Positions 1 through 10,800 of a DNA stretch of 64,000 bases are shown piece by piece. Position 1 is the first letter of the stretch. Every line of letters starts with the position of its first letter. Made by a program: the position numbers and the translations under genes. Source of the stretch: Reticulitermes speratus (taxonomy: Eukaryota; Arthropoda; Insecta; Blattodea; Rhinotermitidae); assembly GCA_021186555.1 (NCBI GenBank), contig JAJKFL010000042.1:49870980-49934979 (forward strand). The letters are read 5' to 3'. The notes beneath the pieces were generated by a model. It saw nothing but the letters and a program-made list of their open reading frames with translations. It searched no databases and was not told the origin of the DNA.

Positions 1-39
1 TTCAGTCTAAATGACCCATCTGAGTAGGTGTCTCCCCTC

Positions 40-90
40 CCTTCACCTGAAGACGGAAGAAGAACCAGCTTCCGAAACGTCGTGATTTTA
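40..90 (+). ncRNA. Hammerhead-like motif, copy 1
   Basis: The core CTGAAGA lies at 47-53 and GAAA at 74-77. Between them GGAAG (55-59) pairs perfectly with CTTCC (69-73), leaving one extra base (C54) before the stem. The flanks TCAC (43-46) and GTGA (82-85) pair as stem I, and ACGT (77-80) is a self-complementary minimal stem III followed by C81 at the position of the cleavage nucleotide. This is the best-preserved copy of the dispersed family. The extra base before stem II is not canonical, so it may be a relic or a look-alike. Confidence 0.4.
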
Positions 91-180
91 TATAATTTTA
101 TATTTTATCCGGACGATGGACAAAGTCCAGAAGACAATTGGCTCTCACCTGCAAAATGTTTATATTTGTTATACACAGCT

Positions 181-220
181 ACTACATGTTTCGGCCGCAT
201 ATTTTGGCCATTTTCAGGGA
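181..220 (-). ncRNA. Hammerhead-like motif, copy 2 (diverged)
   Basis: Read on the minus strand it shows CTGAAAA, then TGGCC...GGCC, then GAAACATGTA. The stem II pairing GGCC/GGCC is intact and stem III is the palindrome ACATGT. The second G of the core is lost and adjacent stem I pairing is poor. It faces copy 1 in a convergent pair about 100 bp apart. Confidence 0.3.
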
Positions 221-699
221 GCTACATGTTTGTAGGACGTGTATAGCGTATATGGCAACTTGTAGATGGTTGGCAGACTGCATACATAAGAAACATAATA
301 AGAATACATCGATTACTGTCAGTATATAAATAGACAATATATAACAAGGTACATATAATGTTAAAAACCATTCTTTTAGAAACTGTTCTCAAAACGCTGT
401 AGGCATTAGAAGCATTAGACGTGACGCTCCGTATCCAAACAGCTGCAGTTTATATTGTATCGAAATCCCATTGAAAATTAAATTTTTTTTTTGATATAGA
501 CTAATTGAAATGTTTCCATTAAAACCACCATCGATTAATCCTATTTATTTAAATAATCAGTATTATTATGACAATCATATAAAAACGTATATACGTTATA
601 TGACATTATACAAAGTTTCTTACTGTTAAAACAGGTGGCACATATAATTACCATTGAACATTAAATGCGGTTTCACAGACAAGGTCCTAAGTTTCCCAT
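221..699. other. AT-rich unassigned sequence
   Basis: No gene recognised. Positions 620-675 carry a short reversed fragment (GGTGGCACATATAATTACC) resembling the start of the 113-bp satellite-bearing element found elsewhere in the window. The rest is AT-rich with short poly-T. Confidence 0.5.
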
Positions 700-905
700 C
701 GACTGCTGTGGGGTTTCATTTTTATTGTGGGTTTGGGGTTGGGATAGGGACAGGTAGCGGGCTTTTGTGAGTGCGGTAATGAACCTTCGGGTTCCACAAA
801 ACGAGGGAATTTCTTGACTAGCTGACGACCTGTTAGCTTCTCAAGAAGGACTCTGTTCTATGGAGTTAGTCAGTTAGTTAGTTAATTTAGTTGGGGGTTG
901 GTCGC
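700..905 (+). mobile_element. LINE 3' end fragment
   Basis: One frame reads DRDR, stop, RAFVSAVMNLRV, matching the C-terminus of the LINE ORF2 seen in other copies here. It is followed by the shared 3' UTR (GGAATTTCTTGACTAGCTGA, then TTAGCTTCTCAAG and TATGGAGTTAG) and a short TTAG/TCAG-type tail. It is heavily 5' truncated, as is usual for target-primed reverse transcription, and is broken by an in-frame stop. The family is probably RTE/CR1-like; I cannot fix the clade from this end alone. Confidence 0.65.
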
Positions 906-1582
906 AGGGCGAACGCCAAAAAGCAAGACTTTGTAGATCGCTTCTTGCGTTACAAAATCTCCACATATTCCACCAATAAGAGGAAGAAAATTCGGGAAGG
1001 TTTTTATCGAATAGACATGACCGACACACTGTGAGTCAAATTTTGATCACCCCTGTTTTGTGTAACACTTGTGGGGTTAAGCCTGCATTTGTAAGTACGA
1101 AATGCTATCGAACGAGTCCTTGTTGCTGTCGAGGGACCTTCTGTCTCGTCTGTCTGTCTTGCCGTTTTTCGCTACGAAATGTTGGCAGTATTTGTGCGCG
1201 CCACAGTAACTCAGGTCATAGAAAGTGCTGTAATGTTTCTGGAACCAAATGACCGAAGAAGTAAAACTGGGGCAGTTTTAAAAACTTTTTACACTGCCGT
1301 AACGCGAACGACGTGAGGAAAGTTCGCAAAGTTTCCACTTTACTTTCAAATCCATTCCGTTCACCAGTCCCCTCCCCTACAGGCTTTCTCTTCTTCCGTT
1401 TTATAAGATTTCGTGTTTTATACTCCCCTATTAACGTGATGTGTTGAAGGGGTAGCAAGTACGAACTGTCGTCTGGCTGGTGGAAGCTACAGTAGCTACA
1501 GTAACGCTATGACTTAAGGACAGCTGTTCATCGTACAAGTTCACATGTGGGTTCACAGAGTCGCCTTCACACGAGTGGTGTG
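906..1582. other. Unassigned sequence
   Basis: I see no conserved coding frame and no repeat shared with the rest of the window. The two short open frames (1031-1252 plus, 1216-1458 minus) overlap each other and resemble nothing I know. Confidence 0.5.
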
Positions 1583-1938
1583 CAGCAGGCCCTCGATATA
1601 ACGGACTCCGATTTAACGGACTCCGATTTAACGGATTCCGATTTAACGGACAAAAAATTTGACGTGTTTAGTTAAAATAAAGTTTGGTTCCTGCCGTAAA
1701 TTTATTTTTAGATTTTTAACAGATGTTTTAGTGACGTGTATAAATTACTGAATGTACATTATAATAATATTGTATTGATACTTATACATTATAATAACAT
1801 TTTGATACACCCTGTATATTGTGAGTTGTTATTAACATATGTTTTTATAATACATTCGATTTAACGGACTTTCGGCAATAGCGGACACACCTTCCACCCC
1901 CCCCCCCCAAATTAGTCCGTTAAATCGAGGGCCAACTG
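1583..1938. mobile_element. pogo/Tigger-like non-autonomous MITE
   Basis: The left end reads CAGCAGGCCCTCGATATAAC and the right end, reversed, reads CAGTTGGCCCTCGATTTAAC. Both continue as GGACT, giving an inverted repeat of about 25 bp. CAG-starting ends with a CCTCGATTTAACGG body are typical of pogo-type members of the Tc1/mariner superfamily. A TA borders the right end; the left TA is not preserved. Just inside the left end the 15-bp unit GGACTCCGATTTAAC is repeated. With about 355 bp and no transposase, it is non-autonomous. Confidence 0.65.
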
Positions 1939-1989
1939 TATTTGACTAAAGCGTAAAAAACTGCAACGTACAAGGAGCCAAGTGAATAA

Positions 1990-2345
1990 TTATCACAGTG
2001 TTTCCACGACTGGTTTATTTGGCAAATTCAGATGTTTGCCTGATCACTGTGATCGCGTTCCCACGACTCGTATACTTGGTCACTAGACATACCGATTAAC
2101 ACTGACCGTCCACACATACAAAAGTCACTTGTCTGCTTGTAAAGTGTAAACGAGTCGTGGGAACGCAACTACAAGTCTCGGCTTGATAAATAAAAAAAAA
2201 ACATTGGTGACTTTTTGACTTAACGTCACATTTACCGACAGAAACGGACAAGTGGCCGATATTTGCACAAGTGTAACATTCCAACGACGTGGAAACTATC
2301 CACAAATATTTGTCAAATATACAAGTCGTGGGAACGTGGGTTAAT
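1990..2345. repeat. Degenerate inverted repeat, possible MITE
   Basis: GCGTTCCCACGACTCGTA at about 2055 recurs inverted as ACGAGTCGTGGGAACGC at about 2150. A further inverted relative, ACAAGTCGTGGGAACG, lies at about 2320, and TTTCCACGAC occurs at about 2000. The nested arrangement suggests a fold-back element or two overlapping inverted copies. No target duplication was seen. Confidence 0.35.
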
Positions 2346-2616
2346 AAACTTCCTCCCAAATGAACACACTGCATCTGTTATGGCGATATTACAGCACGAA
2401 CATCACAACACTCCCCCCCCCCCCCTACACAGCTGCCCGCAGCCACACCTACTGTTTCCACAAATAAGACACTTATTGTCATTAGAGACATAAATGGAAT
2501 TCACAAATCGAGAGCTCATTGCTTTTGGAGATTGGAATAATGTTGAACAATCACCTTAGTGGTCGCGGGTTGCAGATTCACAATAATTGCTATTTGGTCT
2601 CGTGAATTCAAAATTT

Positions 2617-2844
2617 GGCCGATCCCAGTGGCCTCGCGGTCTTAGGCGTAGGTCTGCTGCCGCTCGCTTGCTGGGATTGCGGGTTCGAATCCCGCCGGGG
2701 GCATGGATGTTGGTCTCTTGTGAATGTTGTGGGTTATAAAGTACAGGTCTCGGCGTGGGGGAGTGTGTGTGTGTGTGTGTGAGCAGGTGAAAAAATAACC
2801 CTCTACACCTGCAATGAATATGCAGAGAAGAGACAAAAAAAATT
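2617..2844 (+). mobile_element. SINE-A copy 1 (tRNA-derived)
   Basis: The head contains TGGCCTCGCGGTCTTAGGCG (A-box region) and GGGTTCGAATCCCGCC (a good B box), resembling a leucine/serine-type tRNA. The body ends in a GT run, a CCTCTACACCTGCAATG segment and an A-rich tail. Flanks ATTCAAAATTT (2606-2616) and ATTCAAAGTTT (2845-2855) are an 11-bp target-site duplication with one mismatch. The tail is of the same type as the copy at 61.8 kb and lacks the GGCCTAGGCCCCC tail of other SINE-A copies. Confidence 0.85.
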
Positions 2845-2913
2845 ATTCAAAGTTTCGTTATAAAATTAATTCAAACACTTGAAAAAAACATTCGGGGTAA
2901 GACTACAACACAC

Positions 2914-2985
2914 GTCGCTACATCTGTTGTCTGATAAATGAACTACACATGTCGCTACATCTGTTGTCTGATAAATGAACTACTT
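2914..2985. repeat. 37-bp direct duplication
   Basis: GTCGCTACATCTGTTGTCTG and the following ATAAATGAACTAC occur twice at a spacing of 37 bp (starts 2914 and 2951). This is a two-copy tandem duplication that has not expanded. Confidence 0.8.
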
Positions 2986-3654
2986 CTGCACTTCAAGCGG
3001 TCACGTTTCAAACTCTGAATGCAGGGCGCCCGTCTGTCTAGAAGCCGTTAGAATACGAGAACTGGTTGGTTAATGATGACAGCGTCATAATGGTTACTGG
3101 AATACTTACGTCACTGTACCACCAGATGTGGTAAGCACAACTGGGCACAGTGTACAGTGCATGATGAGTCGTCATGGCCTGTTTCTAAAGTCGTCATCAG
3201 ATACCATGGCCTGGAATTTTCCAGACCGTTGGGGAAACTTATCAGGAAACTTTATAAGAAGTTATATTACGAAGTAAAACTTTTCTGCACCAATTCTGAA
3301 GATTTTATTGCACTTGTTTTAATTTCATGTACGTGCCGTCCTCAGATCTGAAAATCTTAGTTTACTCTTTTCTTTGCAAAGCAGGAAATATTGGATTTAC
3401 ATTGCTCCATAAAAGCAAATGAGATAAAACGAAATCGTGCATTACTGCAAAACCCTGATACTTGCCCCTCTGTTGCAGTATTCAAACAGGAAAACGAAGT
3501 TTGAGTAGTTGCTGAAAAAAAAAAAAAGAGTACATCCGTTGTAAGTAAGATTTAAAAAGAAAGTTGTAGCTGGAGATTGGAAGGACATTCAAATAATTTG
3601 TTTACAGCACCTGAGCGGGAATTAGACTGAGTAAAAGCACGTCAGCAACCTAGC
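2986..3654. other. Unassigned sequence
   Basis: No recognisable gene or shared repeat. A short poly-A tract lies near 3515. Confidence 0.5.
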
Positions 3655-3955
3655 ATAGCTGACACATTCGCTGACTCCATGGAGCTCAGCCTTCTTTAAG
3701 AAGCTAACACCTATTCAGCTTGGCAGTAACCGCGTTCAAAACAGCCTGCCACTTGTTTCCATCCTAAGCCAGATTAATCCAGTCCACGTCCTCCCATTTT
3801 ATTATTTTAACAACCATTTTAATATTATACTCTCACCTCCGCCTAGGTCTTACAAGTAGCCTCTTTCCTTAAGTTTCACTCACAAGTATCCTGTATTAAT
3901 TTCTTTTTTCCACCATACGTTCTACATGACCCGCCCATCTCACTATCCAATGACT
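3655..3955 (-). mobile_element. LINE 3' end fragment
   Basis: Read on the minus strand it starts with a segment like RWAGHV, continues through CTAGGCGGAGG (the RPRRRW-coding region of related copies) and GGACTGGATTAATCTGGC (DWINLA), and ends in the shared 3' UTR with TTAGCTTC and CTCCATGG. The frame is interrupted. It matches the copy at 29.8-30.1 kb over its whole length. Confidence 0.65.
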
Positions 3956-4075
3956 TGACAGTCCTAGTAATTTTCGCATTATATCCACCGTGCATTTTGA
4001 CAATAATTCACAATTTAAAAAATCAACAAATGCATTGTTTAACATCCACTACATATCTTCAGTTTTAATGACAAC

Positions 4076-5793
4076 TTTCACACTGCCTGTGAGGCTCACC
4101 ACAGCTGTCACACTGTCTGTGGGGCTCACCACAGCTGTCACACTGTCTGTGGGGCTCACCACAGCTGTCACACTGTCTGTGGGGCTCACCACAGCTGTCA
4201 CACTGTCTGTGGGGCTCACCACAGCGAAACACTGTCTGTGGGGCTCACCACAGCTGTCACACTGTCTGTGGGGCTCCCACAGATGTCACACTGTCTGTGG
4301 GGCTCACCACAGATGTCACACTGTCTGTGGGGCTCACCACAGCTGTCACACTGTCTGTGGGGCTCACCACAGCTGTCACACTGTCTGTGGGGCTCACCAC
4401 AGCTGTCACACTGTCTGTGGGGCTCACCACAGCTGTCACACTGTCTGTGGGGCTCACCACAGCTGTCACACTGTCTGTGGGGCTCACCACAGCTGTCACA
4501 CTGTCTGTGGGGCTCACCACAGATGTCACACTGTCTGTGGGGCTCACCACAGATGTCACACTGTCTGTGGGGCTGACCACAGCTGTCACACTGTCTGTGG
4601 GGCTCACCACAGCAGATACGCTGTCTGTGGGGCTCACCACAGCTGTCACACTGTCTGTGGGGCTCACCACAGATGTCACACTGTCTGTGGGCTCACCACA
4701 GCAGATACGCTGTCTGTGGGGCTCACCACAGCTGTCACACTGTCTGTGGGGCTCACCACAGTTGTCACACTGTCTGTGGGGCTCACCACAGCAGAAAAAC
4801 TGTCTGTGGGGCTGCCACAGCTGTCACACGGTCTGTGGGGCTGACCACAGCTGTCACACTGTCTATGGGGCTCACCACAGCAGACACGCTGTCTGTGGGG
4901 CTCACCACATCTGTCACACTGTCTGTGGGGCTCACCACATCTGTCACACTGTCTGTGGGGCTCACCACAGCTGTCACACTGTCTGTGGGGCTCACCACAG
5001 CTGTCACACTGTCTGTGGGGCTCACCACAGATGTCACACTGTCTGTGGGGCTCACCACAGATGTCACACTGTCTGTGGGGCTGACCACAGCTGTCACACT
5101 GTCTGTGGGGCTCACCACAGCAGATACGCTGTCTGTGGGGCTCACCACAGCTGTCACACTGTCTGTGGGGCTCACCACAGATGTCACACTGTCTGTGGGG
5201 CTCACCACAGCAGTAAACACTGTCTGTGGGGCTTACCACAGCTGTCACACTGTCTGTGGGGCTGACCACAGCTGTCACACTGCCTATGGGGCTCACCACA
5301 GCAGATACGCTGTCTGTGGGCTCACCACAGCTGTCACACTGTTGTGGGGCTCACCACAGGAATGTCAGGCCACCAAAATGTCTGTGGGGCTCACCACAGC
5401 AGAAACACTGTCTGTGGGGTTGCCACAGCTGTCACAGTCTGTGGGGCTGACCACAGCTGTCACACTGTCTATGGGGCTCACCACAGCAGACACGCTGTCT
5501 GTGGGGCTCACCACAGCTGTCACAACTGTCTGTGGGGCTCACCACAGCAGACACACTGTCTGTGGGGATGACCACAGCTGTCACACTGTCTGTGAGGCTG
5601 ACCACAGCTGTCACACTGTCTGTGGGGCTCACCACAGCTGTCACACTGTCTATGGGGCTCACCACAGCAGACACGTGTATGTGGGACTCACCACAGCTGT
5701 CACACTGTCTATGGGGCTCACCACAGCTGTCACACTGTCTATGGGGCTCACCACAGCAGACACACTGTCTGTGGGGCTCACCACAGCAGACAC
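4076..5793. repeat. 30-bp minisatellite array
   Basis: About 57 copies of a 30-bp unit built from GGGGCTCACCACAG and CTGTCACACTGTCTGT. Variants of the second half (ATGTCACAC, CAGATACG, CAGACACG, CAGAAACAC) are not randomly ordered. The series ATGTC, ATGTC, CTGACCAC-CTGTC, CAGATACG, CTGTC, ATGTC appears near 4510-4680 and again near 5021-5190, a higher-order repeat of about 17 monomers. Because 30 is divisible by three, several frames stay open; these are not genes. Confidence 0.97.
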
Positions 5794-5805
5794 AATACAT
5801 AATGA

Positions 5806-5915
5806 GGAGGTAAAGCGGCCACGGCGTTAATCTGACAACTCATGCCTTTCTAATACTGAAGTTAAGAATGCATGGAGCTATATCTCTACTTCCCCATATG
5901 TCTTCATAACTGACT
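5806..5915 (+). mobile_element. SINE-D 3' fragment
   Basis: GAGGTAAAGCGGCCACGGCG, then GAAGTTAAGAATGCATGGAG and CTATATCTCTACTTCCCC match the 3' half of the SINE-D family seen at 8.7, 20.0, 25.6 and 49.8 kb. The tRNA-like head is missing; the 30-bp array ends where it would begin. Confidence 0.6.
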
Positions 5916-5918
5916 TCA

Positions 5919-6366
5919 TAGGCTGACCATACGTCCCATTTTGAACGGGACAGTACCGTTAGTTTGCTATGTCCCGGCCGTCCCGTCGTTTTAGTAAAAA
6001 TGCAATTTCTGTCCCGTTTTTAATAAAAACTTTAAAAATATGCTTAAATATCGGTCAATCATAACCTATAATCAAGTTTGCATCAATGGCTGCTACTGCA
6101 GGTACCAGTCATTCGTGTAAACCAGTCGCAGAGGCGCGTTGATCGAGATCGACAATTGCCAATTGAATAAACAGTGTAACTTTAAAGTCAATGAATTATT
6201 GAGAGAAAAGAAAAAAATACGTGTTGGCAACACTTGCGCGGTTCTGTGAAGAATTATTGTGAGTTCAATATTTTTATGTAAAACATTTTTTTAAATGTCC
6301 CACTCTTTATGAAACATTCCCCCCCCCCCCGTCCCGTTTTTGTCGCAAGGCATTATGGTCAGCCTA
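5919..6366. mobile_element. hAT-like MITE with CATACGTCCC ends
   Basis: The ends are perfect 13-bp inverted repeats, TAGGCTGACCATA (5919-5931) and TATGGTCAGCCTA (6354-6366). Inside are several CCCGT/GACGGGAC-type segments (CGTCCCATTTTGAACGGGAC, TCCCGGCCGTCCCGTCG) and a poly-C run at about 6320. Ends with ACCATACGTCCCGTTTT are known from hAT-type elements. I could not find an 8-bp target duplication, so the superfamily call is tentative. There is no transposase in 448 bp. Confidence 0.55.
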
Positions 6367-6379
6367 CACGTAGTACTGA

Positions 6380-6545
6380 AGCGCAGGTGAGGGTGGATTT
6401 CGGATGGAACTATATGACACCGTGGCGAGATTTTGTGAATACGGCAATGAATCTTTGCGTTCCACTTAGACAGGACATTTCGTGACCAGTTCAGCAACTA
6501 TCAGCTTCTCAAAAAGAATTCTGGCCCATGGAGTTAGACTCAAAC
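6380..6545 (+). mobile_element. LINE 3' end fragment
   Basis: One frame reads PWRDFVNTAMNLCV, matching the ORF2 C-terminus of related copies. It is followed by the family 3' UTR with ATCAGCTTCTCAAAAAG and CCATGGAGTTAG. The fragment lies directly beside the hAT-like MITE. Confidence 0.6.
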
Positions 6546-7334
6546 TGAGCACAGTGGCACTGAAAGACGCGAAACTTACAACTCGATACTGCAGGTCGTT
6601 CTACCTTTACGATCACCAGAGACCTCTGTTGTGTAAACAGCGACTTTTATACCAGCACTGCACCGCGAATGTCTCCACAAACGAAGCTTCATCACAAGAC
6701 AGTTTCGCCTTAAGGCGTGTCCCGTTCTTACGGCAACTGTAACCGACGTAACTCAGCCTAATGTCGTTCATTTTATGACCCTGTGTTTGACTTCTGCCCG
6801 CAGTTACAATTATAACGTCACTACGTACATTCTGAGGTACCACAGCAGGGAACATCCACTTTGTGAGCTGCGGTCTGACACCGTGAAGTCTGGTACGTGG
6901 GTAAAAACGCTTAGGAGAAACACACTGCCTGCATTTTCGGAGTAGCAAATGTTACTTATACCCTAAACATGGATGTGACAGGTTCTTCCGAAACGTCAGT
7001 AAGCATCTACCAAAATACAAAAAAAGTTTCATATCCAGAATACGACAATCCATACAAAACAACTGCTTTGCGGTTTATTCCTGTGATAGTTTTAATACAC
7101 TGTATCACATACTGGTGTTTGTACCGTGAAGTGAAATGACAGAATATGATTATCATCGATGAAGTGAGGATTTGGCAGGAAAGGCTACGTCAGGACGTCA
7201 GGGTCGCCAGTTCATGACCGCACGAGAGTGACAAAGATGATCGCTTGCAGACAACAAAAGAACATTCAACTGAGGAAGACCTTTGTTTACTGCGCGGTAC
7301 GAACTGGATCCTTACATTTTATTACGACGAACTT
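6546..7334. other. Unassigned sequence with a hammerhead-like relic
   Basis: No gene recognised. At 6970-7010 the segment TTCTTCCGAAACGTCAGTAA is the 3' half of the dispersed hammerhead-like motif, without a recognisable CTGANGA part. At about 7285-7305 TTTACTGCGCGGTACGAACT is an isolated end of the 113-bp satellite element. Confidence 0.5.
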
Positions 7335-7470
7335 CTGGCTTCCGGGCCAGTCCATGTGGGATTTGTGGTGAACAAAGTGACAGTGGGATAGGTTTTTCTC
7401 CCAGTACATCGGTTTTCCCCTGTCAGTATCACTCCACCAGTACTCTTATCAGAAGGACAAGCGGGCGAAG
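7335..7470 (+). mobile_element. SINE-B fragment
   Basis: CCAGTCCATGTGGGATTTGT, AGTGGGATAGGTTTTTCTCC and GGTTTTCCCCTGTCAGTATC match the body of SINE-B. The tRNA-like head and the 3' tail are missing. Confidence 0.65.
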
Positions 7471-7547
7471 CCTGGGAACCGTTCAAAATGCAATGATCTT
7501 TCGGAAATGATGATGATGGTATGTAGTAACTGCGATTGTGCTGTCAC

Positions 7548-8240
7548 CTGGTGGCAGTGGTCAGTACACGTGTGGCAGTGGTCAGTACACGTGTGGCAGT
7601 GGTCAGTACACTTGTGGCAGTGGTCAGTACACGTGTGGCAGTGGTCAGTACACTTGTGGCAGTGGTCAGTACACGTGTGGCAGTGGTCGTACATGTGGCA
7701 GTGGTCACACGTGTGGCAGTGGTCAGTACACTGTGTGGCAGTGGTCAGTACACGTGTGGCAGTGGTCAGTACACGTGTGGCAGTGGTCAGTACACGTGTG
7801 GCAGTGGTCAGTACACTTGTGGCAGTGGTCAGTACACGTGTGGCAGTGGTCAGTACACTTGTGGCAGTGGTCAGTACACGTGTGGCAGTGGTCAGTACAC
7901 GTGTGGCAGTGGTCAGTACACGTGTGGCAGTGGTCAGTACACTTGTGGCAGTGGTCAGTACACGTGTGGCAGTGGTCAGTACACGTGTGGCAGTGGTCAG
8001 TACACGTGTGGCAGTGGTCAGTACACTTGTGGCAGTGGTCAGTACACGTGTGGCAGTGGTCAGTACACGTGTGGCAGTGGTCAGTACACGTGTGGCAGTG
8101 GTCAGTACACTTGTGGCAGTGGTCAGTACACGTGTGGCAGTGGTCAGTACACTTGTGGCAGTGGTCAGTACACGTGTGGCAGTGGTCAGTACACGTGTGG
8201 CAGTGGTCAGTACACGTGTGGCAGTGGTCAGTACACGTGT
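7548..8240. repeat. 21-bp minisatellite with CACGTG
   Basis: About 32 copies of TGTGGCAGTGGTCAGTACACG (21 bp, boundaries arbitrary). Roughly two dozen monomers contain the palindrome CACGTG; the others have CACTTG. After an irregular stretch near 7680-7740 the G/T order is GGGTGTGGGTGGGTGGGTGTGGG, a four-monomer (84-bp) higher-order pattern. All frames on both strands are open because 21 is a multiple of three; no protein is implied. Confidence 0.97.
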
Positions 8241-8599
8241 ACACAAATATAGAGAAAACTATATACATAAGCAGACAGATACACAAAACAATACAAAAAC
8301 ACAGAGCACACAAAACAGAAGGCAAGACATACAGAACATGACAACAAACATAAGACGTACAATAATAGACATAAACATAAAAACAGTAAGCATAAACATA
8401 AAACAGTCATTAAGTTATAACAAAGAGCTAAAAGATCACAAACCAAATAAATACAAACAACAAATACAACCCACATACGAGCTACGTAACTATAAATCAA
8501 TGACAATTACACACATTCCACTAAAGATCTTCACTTCACTTCACTTCACTTCACTTCAAAATGTCAGATATTGTTCTTAATTTCAAAACTGCCTTCTGC
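8241..8599. other. A-rich sequence and CTTCA pentamers
   Basis: 8241-8520 is rich in ACAAA/ATAAACA words with no clear monomer. 8529-8557 is a CTTCA pentanucleotide run of about six units. Nothing coding. Confidence 0.6.
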
Positions 8600-8800
8600 T
8601 CTGAATGCCCATCTTTCAGGCGGTCCCATGGCCCACCCAGCCTCGTATTAGAGCATCGTAGGCGCTTTCCCGGAGGGTAAAGCGGCCGGGCCGTGACGTT
8701 GACCGCTCATTCCCATCTAGCACCGACGTTAAAAATGAATGGAGCTGTACCTCCACCACACTTACGCCTTCATGGCGCCCACAGAGACAATTTTACTTGT
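8600..8800 (+). mobile_element. SINE-D 3' fragment
   Basis: GGAGGGTAAAGCGGCCGGGC, then ACGTTAAAAATGAATGGAGC, CTGTACCTCCACC and CTTCATGGCGC match the 3' half of SINE-D. The head with the B box is not visible. Confidence 0.6.
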
Positions 8801-9590
8801 ATACTTTTTACAAGTCACTTACGTCACTCTTCCTCTCAGCAGCATCACTGTAAGTGCACACAGAACACTAACAGTGAGTGCAGTGACACCCCTACACCAC
8901 TCCACTGAAGCATTTCCAGTTTATTCCGCATTTTGAATCCGTGGGAATATTTCACATTCCCAGTGGAATGGTTAGGGGAATTTATTTTATTTTTTACACT
9001 TCTTTCGTTTTCATTTCTCCTGGACTATATTACTTTAGGAAGGGTGTGGCAGAAGGAAATAGAGAGCCTGGATGGAACAGTTGAACATCGCATTTATTCT
9101 GTGGGCTACAAAGGTTTATAACCCAAATCTTCGGGGTAAAACCGCGGGATTACAAGGGTTTCTGTCGCCCACGTCACGGGCAGATAAAAGAACTGGAGAC
9201 ACGGCACTGGGCGGACCGCCGCTGTCACATTGCGCCGCAAAGATAGTCGATCGAGGAAGGCAAGTGTTTTAGGGCCCTCGAACAAAATATCGCTCGACAA
9301 GACTTGTGTGTCCTAGCACACCGTCCGATACCGTGAAAACACGTTCGTGTTTTGACCTTTTGAGGCAGAGGTTCTTAACCTGCGGTGCATGCACCACTGA
9401 GGGTGCGAGACATACCAAATTTTTTTAATTTACCTGTGAAATTGCAGTAAATATATAATTCTGTCTCTTTCAATTTTCAGTTACATGTAATACATAAAAA
9501 TGTGACGACCAGTAAACCTTCTATATGGGTTCAAGAATATATTTTGAGAATTAAAGGGGTGTGACGTGCAGTAAAGGTTCTGCTTGAAGT
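8801..9590. other. Unassigned sequence
   Basis: No gene recognised and no repeat shared with the rest of the window apart from the element that begins at 9591. Confidence 0.45.
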
Positions 9591-10800
9591 CCCAGTGGTT
9601 ACTATATGTACCGCCAGGTTTAACATTAACAATTCTACGTTCTGCCCACACAGTGTATTTATGTGTTTTGTGTGGATCTCAGAACAAACAGCGATTATTT
9701 CACTGTACAGCATTAATTGACTGTTTGTATAACTGAGACGGAGTGTGTTTACTGCGCGGTACGGACTGTATTTATGTGTTTTGTGTGGATCTCAGAACAA
9801 ACAGCGATTATTTCACTGTACAGCATTAATTGACTGTTTGTATAACTGAGACGGAGTGTGTTTACTGCGCGGTACGGACTGTATTTATGTGTTTTGTGTG
9901 GATCTCAGAACAAACAGCGATTATTTCACTGTACAGCATTAATTGACTGTTTGTATAACTGAGACGGAGTGTGTTTACTGCGCGGTACGGACTGTATTTA
10001 TGTGTTTTGTGTGGATCTCAGAACAAACAGCGATTATTTCACTGTACAGCATTAATTGACTGTTTGTATAACTGAGACGGAGTGTGTTTACTGCGCGGTA
10101 CGGACTGTATTTATGTGTTTTGTGTGGATCTCAGAACAAACAGCGATTATTTCACTGTACAGCATTAACTGACTGTTTGTATAACTGAGACGGAGTGTGT
10201 TTACTGCGCGGTACGGACTGTATTTATGTGTTTTGTGTGGATCTCAGAACAAACAGCGATTATTTCACTGTACAGCATTAACTGACTGTTTGTATAACTG
10301 AGACGGAGTGTGTTTACTGCGCGGTACGGACTGTATTTATGTGTTTTGTGTGGATCTCAGAACAAACAGCGATTATTTCACTGTACAGCATTAACTGACT
10401 GTTTGTATAACTGAGACGGAGTGTGTTTACTGCGCGGTACGGACTGTATTTATGTGTTTTGTGTGGATCTCAGAACAAACAGCGATTATTTCACTGTACA
10501 GCATTAACTGACTGTTTGTATAACTGAGACGGAGTGTGTTTACTGCGCGGTACGGACTGTATTTATGTGTTTTGTGTGGATCTCAGAACAAACAGCGATT
10601 ATTTCACTGTACAGCATTAACTGACTGGTTTGTATAACTGAGACGGAGTGTGTTTACTGCGCGGTACGGACTGTATTTATGTGTTTTGTGTGGATCTCAG
10701 AACAAACAGCGATTATTTCACTGTACAACATTAACTGACTGGTTTGTATAACTGAGACGGAGTGTGTTTACTGCGCGGTACGGGCTGAGTGTTTATGTAT
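9591..10800 (+). repeat. 113-bp satellite element, array 1
   Basis: A non-repeated lead (CCAGTGGTTACTATATGTAC ... TTCTACGTTCTGCCCACACA, 9591-9652) is followed by about ten copies of a 113-bp unit containing GTGTTTTGTGTGGATCTCAG, AACAAACAGCGATTATTTCA and TTTACTGCGCGGTACGGACT. The last units gain one G and become 114 bp. Past the end, near 10790, the array leaves at the same point as the other three arrays. Copies are almost identical, so the expansion is young or homogenised. Confidence 0.95.
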
